DNA of 64,000 nt from Evernia prunastri (Eukaryota > Ascomycota > Lecanoromycetes > Lecanorales > Parmeliaceae). A program made the translations under genes and the position numbers. The notes under the pieces are model-generated. The model had not been told where the DNA came from, made no database searches, and worked only from the letters and a program-made list of their open reading frames with translations. Where the stretch lies: NCBI GenBank assembly GCA_003184365.1, contig NKYR01000148.1:18409-82408 (forward strand), read 5' to 3'. Of the stretch, positions 57,068 to 64,000 are shown one piece after another; position 1 is the first letter of the stretch; each line of letters begins with the position of its first letter.

Positions 57068-58761
57068 TGGAAGAAGTGATACAACAAGATATCGTCACCA
57101 AAAATGCCAAAGACAGCATGAATTCGGAAAGTTACTCTCAAGCGAGGGACGAGCTTAAGAGCAACACCAAGAGGATCACGGGGAAGGAACGAGCCGTCCA
57201 TAAGATAATGTCTGGCAAATCTCCCAGCAAGAACCATCGAAAGCGATACCAAAATCAGAACCACAAGTTGAACATTTCGCTGGAGCAATCACTAATGACC
57301 TGTACCCTCTGGTCCATGTTTCTCAACTTTGTCGCTCTACACTGGAGTAAACAAGTAGACTACTAAACAAGGACTTCTCCAGCATTTGTAGATATGAAGA
57401 ACCCTAACTCCCGGTCGTTATGTTCTTTGCTGTTCAGTCTTACGTTCGGGCTTCTCTTTGCTTCCGACTGGTCTGCGTGTAACCGAAGTTCTTGGAGGCT
57501 GTCTAACGGAGGTTGAAGATTGACCATCTCCTGCCACATTTTCATTACCCGCACATGACTGAAGCGAATAGTACGGCTACGACTGGAGGCACCAGAAGCA
57601 AGCTCAATCATGTATCGCCGTGTCAGGGACTGGAGGTGTAGCTGAATGCATTGATTCCGGTATGAACGGAATAATAGCTATCAAGGTCTAATGATGGCAG
57701 AAGGCCGATATTTGTGGGCAGGGCCAAGCCGCGCTAGGCCCGATTCGGCCAGGTAGAGGAGTCATGGTGTTGTGAGCTGGAACCATGACACGCCGAGAGG
57801 TGCTAAGCAAGCTTAATAACGTTGGCAGAGGTATGAAAAATATGAGGGGTATCCGAAGGATTGATGACTCAAATGTCCAGACGAAACATCTCGCACTGGC
57901 ACACACTTGCTTACATACTAGGGCGGGACAGGTTACTGTCGAATTTATTTCTGCCTACCTTAGCGGAAGGCTATGGGTCCAAGAAACGGTGTAAAGGCGG
58001 TTACTTTTTGAGAGATGGTTTCAGTACGGTTTCAGGGTGTCAAGACTATATAACGGTTATTTTGATAAAACGTTTTTTAAAATCTATAGTATCAAAACAT
58101 TAACGATAATAGATTAGTCAATAAAAATATACGTATTCATAAAAAGAACCGAAATAATTATGTTACCGTTTTATATTTAAAACTATTAAAGTACTGCCAA
58201 GCCTGCCAAGCCAGGTACTCGGAAGGTCTCTACGCTGAGAATAATCAACGCTCTTAAAGAATTAAGTGCAAAAATGAGCGATTTAGCCAATTTTCTAGCG
58301 GGGGTGACCTTCAGAAGTTTGTGGAGTGACATGGGGTGGGTGATGTGGGTAGGGTGGGTAGAGTGGGCTGGTGTTGGTACCATGGATTCTCCATGGCATC
58401 TAGACGATCCGTCGGATAAAGGCTTCCGATAGTCAAGAACGGTATACTTTGAAGAACGGTATTACTACGGTATCTCGATAGTTATCGTTATTTAAGATAT
58501 CAGTATATATAAAACAATAAGGTAGGGCTGAGCTAAAAAACCTTGAATTTGTATGTGCAGCCAATGTAAACCTCCATCTGATTACGCTTTTAGGTATCGC
58601 GTGCTGAGTCAGCCCGCTAGCCCTCCCGAGCGTAGGAACATCAAAATTTGGGTGTAATATACTTGCAACTTCAATGCCTCTATGCCCTCAGTGCATGATA
58701 CTTTCAGACTTTCGTAGAGTATAGGCCTCAATCTGCGCTTTCCAACGATCCAAGAATCCTC
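57068..58761. other. intergenic, partly AT-rich, next to transposon DNA
   Basis: The acid phosphatase promoter lies at the left. 58000-58560 is strongly AT-rich and contains repeated ACGGT(A/T)-like words, suggesting decayed repeat DNA, but no element is identified. No gene is seen. Confidence 0.5.
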
Positions 58762-58903
58762 TTATTTGGCGCGCTATTGATTGAGTGATGTTTCATTGAA
58801 ATAACTGCTATTCAAGCAGTGGCTTACTCAGAGTCTTGGCAAGAATATTTTGTTTATCCTACACGCGAATAATTGTTACACCATATTCCTTCACCACTCC
58901 GCC

Positions 58904-59496
58904 ATGAACGCATTCGCCTTGGGTACTCCTCGCCCGATTGTTACTAAGCATTTCAGGTATCCTACAACCCTTCCTGCAGTTCCTTGACACTTCCTCTGAC
59001 GTTTCTAGACGACCGTTGAGCGAATCTTCCTCCGCTGGCAATCGCGGTACACCACCACGCAGTACCACTCCCAATCGCGGCGGCAGACCTCCAACAAAGA
59101 AGGCCCGAACAGACTCATTGCCATCGAGTTCACCTCTTACCTCTTCGCAAGGCATCAGTGCAGCCTCATTCGCCTCCTCGCCGCCCTCCTACCCCTCGCC
59201 CCTCGCCCCTCGCGTCCCAGATCAGCTCCATTGCCTCCTCCCAAGACGCGTCAAATACTCCTGAACCGTCACAAGCACCTGCTGATGATCCACCTGCTTC
59301 AGATCCTCCAGAAGACCTCTTCGAAGACGTACCGGACGGTCTCTTTGACGACATAGACCTCTACGATGTACCACCTACCCCTTCCCCCGACCCCTACGAT
59401 GGCCCACCTCAGCCTCCAGAAAGACTGCAAGGATTCATCGCGCGACACCCCTACACGGCAGAGCCGGAGCGTCATTGTTTGGGCCCAATGGACAAG
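58904..59496 (+). pseudogene. Helitron protein N-terminus, copy A (frameshifted)
   Basis: ATG at 58904 (MNAFALGTPRPIVTKHF), a 52 bp intron at 58957-59008, then RRPLSESSSAGNRGTPPRS and a Pro/Ser-rich acidic region. At about 59193-59212 the 7-bp unit CCCCTCG is present one time more than in copies B and C, which throws the frame into a stop after VPDQLHCLLP. The segment ends at the N at 59497. Confidence 0.8.
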
Positions 59497-59497
59497 N

Positions 59498-60225
59498 TTA
59501 TTTGACGCGCTATTGATTGAGTGATGTTTCATTGAAATAACTGCTATTCAAGCAGTGGCTTACTCAGAGTCTTGGCAAGAATATTTTGTTTATCCTACAC
59601 GCGAATAATTGTTACACCATATTCCTTCACCACTCCGCCATGAACGCATTCGCATTGGGTACTCCTCGCCCGATTGTTACTAAGCATTTCAGGTATCCTA
59701 CAACCCTTCCTGCAGTTCCTTGACACTTCCCCTGACGTTTCTAGACGACCGTTGAGCGAATCTTCCTCCGCTGGCAATCGCGGTACACCACCACGCAGTA
59801 CCACTCCCAATCGCGGCGGCAGACCTCCAACAAAGAAGGCCCGAACAGACTCATTGCCACCGAGTTCACCTCTTACCTCTTCGCAAGGCAGCAGTGCAGC
59901 CTCATTCGCCTCCTCGCCGCCCTCCTACCCCTCGCCCCTCGCGTCCCAGATCAGCTCCATTGCCTCCTCCCAAGACGCGTCAAATACTCCTGAACCGTCA
60001 CAAGCACCTGCTGATGATCCACCTGCTTCACATCCTCCAGAAGACCTCTTCGAAGACGTACCGGACGGTCTCTTTGACGACATAGACCTCTACGATGTAC
60101 CACCTACCCCTTCCCCCGACCCCTACGATGGCCCACCTCAGCCTCCAGAAAGACTGCAAGGATTCATCGCGCGACACCCCTACACGGCAGAGCCGGAGCG
60201 TCATTATTTGGGCCCAATGGACAAG
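59498..60225 (+). repeat. direct repeat of 58762-59496
   Basis: Offset 736 bp, later 729 because of the 7-bp difference. The repeat begins at the first base after the N and runs to the last base before it. Differences are scattered single bases. Confidence 0.95.
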
Positions 60226-60427
60226 CCTTGCCCCAAATGTATGGCGCTGAGGTGGGAGGATGAGACAGAAGGATGGTGCTGTGACAAGGGCAAAACCGAA
60301 GTCAGTGCGCCTGAAACAACGCATGAGGACGATATTTATATCGATGAATTGAGCGAGGACTACGTTCAGCCTGAAACGAGTGCAAATGGGCCTGTTCATC
60401 CGGACGAGGATGCAATCAACAAAATAT
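59640..60427 (+). CDS. Helitron protein N-terminal part, copy B (open, partial)
   Basis: Same start and intron (59693-59744) as copy A, but the frame stays open. It contains a Ser/Pro-rich region, an acidic PPEDLFEDVPDGLFDDIDLY stretch, then a zinc-ribbon-like CPKCMALRWEDE with WCCDKGK, and an acidic DDIYIDELSEDYV. A CxxC pair ahead of the Helitron_like_N domain is usual in eukaryotic Helitron proteins. Cut at INKI by the N at 60428. Confidence 0.75.
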
Positions 60428-60428
60428 N

Positions 60429-61146
60429 CTGCAGTTCCTTGACACTTCCTCTGACGTTTCTAGACGACCGTTGAGCGAATCTTCCTCCGCTGGCAATCGC
60501 GGTACACCACCACGCAGTACCACTCCCAATCGCGGCGGCAGACCTCCAACAAAGAAGGCCCGAACAGACTCATTGCCACCGAGTTCACCTCTTACCTCTT
60601 CGCAAGGCAGCAGTGCAGCCTCATTCGCCTCCTCGCCGCCCTCCTACCCCTCGCCCCTCGCGTCCCAGATCAGCTCCATTGCCTCCTCCCAAGACGCGTC
60701 AAATACTCCTGAACCGTCACAAGCACCTGCTGATGATCCACCTGCTTCAGATCCTCCAGAAGACCTCTTCGAAGACGTACCGGACGGTCTCTTTGACGAC
60801 ATAGACGTCTACGATGTACCACCTACCCCTTCCCCCGACCCCTACGATGGCCCACCTCAGCCTCCAGAAAGACTGCAAGGATTCATCGCGCGACACCCCT
60901 ACACGGCAGAGCCGGAGCGTTATTATTTGGGCCCAATGGACAAGCCTTGCCCCAAATGTATGGCGCTGAGGTGGGAGGATGAGACAGAAGGATGGTGCTG
61001 TGACAAGGGCAAAGCCGAAGTCAGTGCGCCTGAAACAACGCACGAGGACGATATTTATATCGATGAATTGAGCGAGGACTACGTTCAGCCTGAAACGAGT
61101 GCAAATGGGCCTGTTCATCCGGACGAGGATGCAATCAACAAAATAT
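60429..61146 (+). repeat. direct repeat of 59710-60427
   Basis: Offset 719 bp. Starts at the first base after the N at 60428 and extends to the last base before it. Differs at about ten positions. Confidence 0.95.
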
Positions 61147-61511
61147 TGCACTTTATCATGCCTGGAACCACCGCTCTTACTCCCGACTCCAAAGAATTCC
61201 GTCAGCATAGCGTTCAGTACAATAGCGCTGCCTCCATGGCCTCACAGCAGGTCACGATCAATCATTCCGTCGCGCCTTACACGTGCAGGCTTCAGTGCTC
61301 AGGCTACCCTCAGAGCGTCACGTCTTTGGAGTCACATCCAAATCCTTAGGCTGTCAGAAAACATGCGGCTCCGGAACCCGAATTTGACTGATCAAGGCCG
61401 GGTTGACATGGAAGAATTCGCCCAAAACCTGTTGGATGTAGGCATTGGGACCGCTACAAGCACCGTCAAAGGACATGCTGTTGATTGGTCCACCGGCTGG
61501 CTAGCAGAAGA
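60464..61511 (+). pseudogene. Helitron copy C: N-terminal region fused to a helicase fragment
   Basis: Starts inside the first intron, so the ATG exon is missing. The frame repeats copy B from RRPLSESSSAGN, continues through ALTPDSKEFRQHSVQYNSAA and reaches VAPYTCR. At about 61290-61297 it leaves the sequence of copy D. The following bases, in another frame, encode TLRASRLWSHIQILRLSENM and then MEEFAQNLLDVGIG, which belong to the C-terminal helicase part of Helitron proteins. The Helitron_like_N domain and most of the helicase are therefore absent. The N-terminal frame stops at 61349. Confidence 0.75.
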
Positions 61512-61512
61512 N

Positions 61513-61664
61513 ATTGCACTCTATTATGCCTGGAACCACCGCTCTTACTCCCGACTCCAAAGAATTCCGTCAGCATAGCGTTCAGTACAATAACGCTGCC
61601 TCCATGGCCTCACAGCAGGTCACGATCAATCATTCCGTCGCGCCTTACACGTGCAGGGTTCAGG
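61513..61664 (+). repeat. direct repeat of 61145-61296
   Basis: Offset 368 bp, near-identical for about 150 bp; the two segments then diverge completely. Confidence 0.9.
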
Positions 61665-62880
61665 GGGCGATTACCACTCACATGCCCGCGTTGGCGCCTC
61701 CAGAGGGTGAAAGGTCGGTATTTGGGCAAATCTACATGATGGATAGCAGTCAGGAACAGGCTGCATATCGGTATTACCTTCTTCCGGCGATTTTTTTGAT
61801 ATTGAGCTGACATGCATGTGATATCGCTAGGCATGGTTTTCATGAGCATACCAAGGAATCGCTGCATCGCAAAATTGCCAGGCACCTGAAGCAAATCAAT
61901 CCTTACATCGCAGCCCTCGAAACAATGAGCGAGAGGCTGGCTGACGATGACAACCTACGAGGCTATAGGCTACTCCATGAAAACCCCCGCCACCATGATC
62001 CACGAACCTACAATCGCCCCACTTCGGACGAGGTCGCTGTCGCTTGGGAAGGCGATGCGGATGACCTCTTAGGCATGCCTGAGGCAAAGGATGTTCTGAT
62101 AGAGGCTAAAAGTGGTGAGAGGCACAAAGTACCGTACTGGCACCCCGCTTATATGCCCTTGCGTTATCCTCTCATCTTTCCATACGGCGAACCCTCATGG
62201 CATAATGCCATTCCGAATGCAGGTGGTACTTACACTTTCGGTGACAGCCTTCATGCCTCGCGGAGCAGACCTGGACAAGCCCCTCGACGAATCGCACGAC
62301 CTACCCGCCGAGGTGGCTGCAAACGAGTGACCCAAGCCTCATTCTACAGGTATGTAATGCGTACATTCCTTCCAGCCGGCTGCATCGTTAAAATTCCATA
62401 GATATTGGATGCAAATTCGCCCCCGCAAGTTCAGCCGGGTACTCCATTGCGGACGATTGCTGCAGCACTTCGTTTGCGATGCATATGTGGCTGTTGAGAG
62501 CAACAACCTTCATTGGTATAAGGTGAATCAGAAGACCGTTCGTGCTGACACGTACCAGGCGGTCGTCGATGCTCAGGCTGGCGGCGCCACTACAGGTGCT
62601 CAGGTCAGCAAACAGCGAGTCGTCCTTCCTACCACGCATATCGGTGGCCCACGGTTCATGAAACAGCTCTATCAAGACACCATTGCCCTGTCTACGAGAT
62701 TCGGCCGGCCAGACCTCTTCACCACCTTCACCTGCAATCCGAATTGGAAGGAGGTGAAGGAAAACCTCCTGCCTGGCGAACGAGCGACCGATCGCCCTGA
62801 TCTGATAGCGAGGGTATTCAGGCTGAAGTTGAGGGCCCTGCTGGACGATATTCTGAAGAAGGTGCTTGGTAAGTGCTCAT
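61513..62880 (+). pseudogene. Helitron_like_N region, copy D (partial)
   Basis: Exons 61513-61770, 61831-62349 and 62402 to about 62868, with 60 and 52 bp introns in phase. Reading: SKEFRQHSVQYNNAASMA, RSVFGQIYMMDSSQEQAAY, then HGFHEHTKESLHRKIARHL, YWHPAYMPLRYPLIFPYGEP, ASFYRYWMQIRPRKFSRVL, then FMKQLYQDTIALSTRFGRPD and FTTFTCNPNWKEV, NLLPGERATDRPDLIARVF and LRALLDDILKK. These are the conserved Helitron_like_N blocks. After VLG the family would continue toward the PHAH motif, but the frame degenerates to a Pro-rich end and a stop at 62949-62951. The 5' end is lost at the N. Confidence 0.82.
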
Positions 62881-62951
62881 ATTCTTTCATAGAGGTAGCC
62901 CATGCACCTCCCGCCACCCCCCCACCCCCCGTAGATTGGCGGTATTGTTAG

Positions 62952-63714
62952 TCAGGCGGTTAGAACAGGTCATCCTTTTGTCATTTAGGGGTCTTTCTGG
63001 CACGGTTCAGGGCCCCGGACGCCATAATTCCTGCCTGTAAGCCCTGCGGTACCGTCAAATTTTTTTTCTTCCTCACTGAGGGCGAAGCATGGTCGGTTCA
63101 AATTTCGCGTTAGCCCTAGCCCTAACTCCTTTCATGCCTGTTTAGTTGTCTCCATTAGCTTTCGACCCCCTGCTTAGACCGTGACTTTAATTTTTAGCTG
63201 CATAGTGAGTCGGTCCCCGCAGGGGGTCTGCACCAAAAACCCCCTGTTTCTTGTATTCTATTCTAAATATGCCAAGCCTACAGCGAAAATCGACTGCCCT
63301 AGTTAGAATACTGAAATTTATAGTAATATTCGGAAGATGGCCCAAGTTTGGCTATCGGGTCCGGGTCCGGGTCCGGATCCGAAAAGTCTTGGCATGTTTA
63401 GGACTTTTGATCAACATGCTCCCCCCCTTTCTATCATTGATAATTCGATTTGAATGCCGTGTTTGGAGGGTCTCGGACGCTGAGAGATAGGAAATCTAGC
63501 GCCGAGACCCGTTGCCGGAAAGAGGTAACCCGTTGGTTAGGTCATTTAGATAGGGAACGTAATAGGTCTGGTGTCAACTGTCCTCGAAGGTTAGTAAGGT
63601 ATACAACGCGGGATATTGCCGTAGGGAGTTAGATTTTGTTACTAACGAATTCGCTATATAATTCTACGCGTCGTAGTATATATTTCTAAGTGGTTTTGAT
63701 GAGAATTGATGGAT
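62952..63714. other. non-coding tail after Helitron copy D
   Basis: No coding continuation of the Helitron protein. It has an inverted repeat at 63164-63228 and a tandem GGGTCC tract at 63356-63381. Origin unclear: part of the element, or another inserted repeat. Confidence 0.5.
63164..63228. repeat. inverted repeat, 10-bp arms
   Basis: Arms gaccccctgc (63164-63173) and gcagggggtc (63219-63228) are exact reverse complements around a 45-base loop. A third ccccctg lies at about 63240. The loop is longer than the small terminal hairpins of typical Helitrons. Confidence 0.7.
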
Positions 63715-63715
63715 N

Positions 63716-64000
63716 ATTGCCCTGTCTACGAGATTCGGCCGGCCAGACCTCTTCACCACCTTCACCTGCAATCCGAATTGGAAGGAGGTGAAGGAAAACC
63801 TCCTGCCTGGCGAACGAGCGACCGATCGCCCTGATCTGATAGCGAGGGTATTCAGGCTGAAGTTGAGGGCCCTGCTGGACGATATTCTGAAGAAGAAGGG
63901 GCTTGGTAAGTGCTCATATTCTTTCATAGAGGTAGCCCATGCACCTCCCGCCACCCCCCCACCCCCCGTAGATTGGCGGTATTGTTAGTCAGGCGGTTAG
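63716..64000 (+). repeat. direct repeat of 62682-62963 (Helitron copy E, runs off window)
   Basis: Starts at the first base after the N at 63715 and matches the FGRPDLFTTFTCNPNW and LLPGERATDRPDLIARVFRL blocks of copy D. It carries a 3-bp insertion (one extra Lys codon, DILKKKG). It ends at the window edge. Confidence 0.93.

Larger units (their letters stand above)
58762..64000 (+). mobile_element. Helitron-type transposon DNA in five N-separated segments
   Basis: Protein pieces match a Helitron helicase-like protein in order: an N-terminal CxxC region (CPKCMALRWEDE, then WCCDKGK), the Helitron_like_N domain (QIRPRKFSRVLHCGRLLQHF, FGRPDLFTTFTCNPNW, then LLPGERATDRPDLIARVFRL) and a helicase-region fragment (SHIQILRLSENMRLRNP). 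Segments are separated by single Ns at 59497, 60428, 61512 and 63715 and overlap each other by 150 to 735 bp at about 98-99% identity. The HUH Rep motifs and the main helicase motifs are not seen, so no intact element is present in the window. Element ends are not identified. Confidence 0.85.

Noticed and set aside
58762..61146. A genuine tandem array of three Helitron N-terminal genes
   Set aside because: Boundaries coincide exactly with single Ns, so an assembly cause is more likely until reads span them.
58762..64000. RIP-mutated repeat
   Set aside because: Copies differ by only about 1-2%, with mixed substitutions and no strong C-to-T/G-to-A excess that I can see.

Overview
The window is nuclear DNA of a filamentous ascomycete (Pezizomycotina). 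The evidence is many short spliceosomal introns (about 47-160 bp, GT donors, CTGAC- or CTAAC-like branch sites, AG acceptors), an AreA-type GATA factor, a fungal Hsk3 DASH subunit, a Zn2Cys6 regulator, a NIMA kinase and a CRY-DASH photolyase. I cannot narrow it to genus. Exon structures were worked out by hand from splice signals, reading phase and family conservation. For every gene with a complete gene model the exon lengths sum to a multiple of three.

Layout. 1-10.1 kb is gene-dense: the 3' part of a DODA-type (LigB-like) dioxygenase (+), a mitochondrial pyruvate carrier subunit (+), then three minus-strand genes: a Nup53/Nup35-type RRM protein, a CRY-DASH photolyase and the NAC beta subunit. 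10.1-16.8 kb holds no gene I can support and leads into areA (+, 16.8-19.7 kb). 20.7-24.6 kb carries HSK3 and a Mug72-like ApbA/PanE protein (both -). After a 2.8 kb gap come a NIMA kinase (-) and an ankyrin-BTB protein (+) that share a 351 bp divergent promoter, followed by a TRP/Flc-type membrane protein (+). A C2H2 factor (+) follows a 4.8 kb gene-poor stretch. 42.8-47.8 kb holds a small coiled-coil protein (-), ribosomal protein eS30 (+) and a Zn2Cys6 regulator (-). 47.8-55.2 kb is gene-free and rich in simple repeats. A histidine acid phosphatase (-) lies at 55.3-57.1 kb.

58.8-64.0 kb is Helitron-type transposon DNA broken by four single Ns (59497, 60428, 61512, 63715). Each N is followed by sequence that restarts inside the preceding segment. 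This is either unmerged contig overlap or nested copies. One segment fuses the Helitron N-terminal region directly to a fragment of the helicase region.

The genes are mostly housekeeping and regulatory, with no obvious metabolic cluster. I did not find a new defence or biosynthetic system. The most unusual observations are splicing ones: a predicted one-nucleotide exon in the NAC-beta gene, and a five-nucleotide exon followed by a GC-AG intron in the eS30 gene. Both are forced by reading frame and protein-family length.
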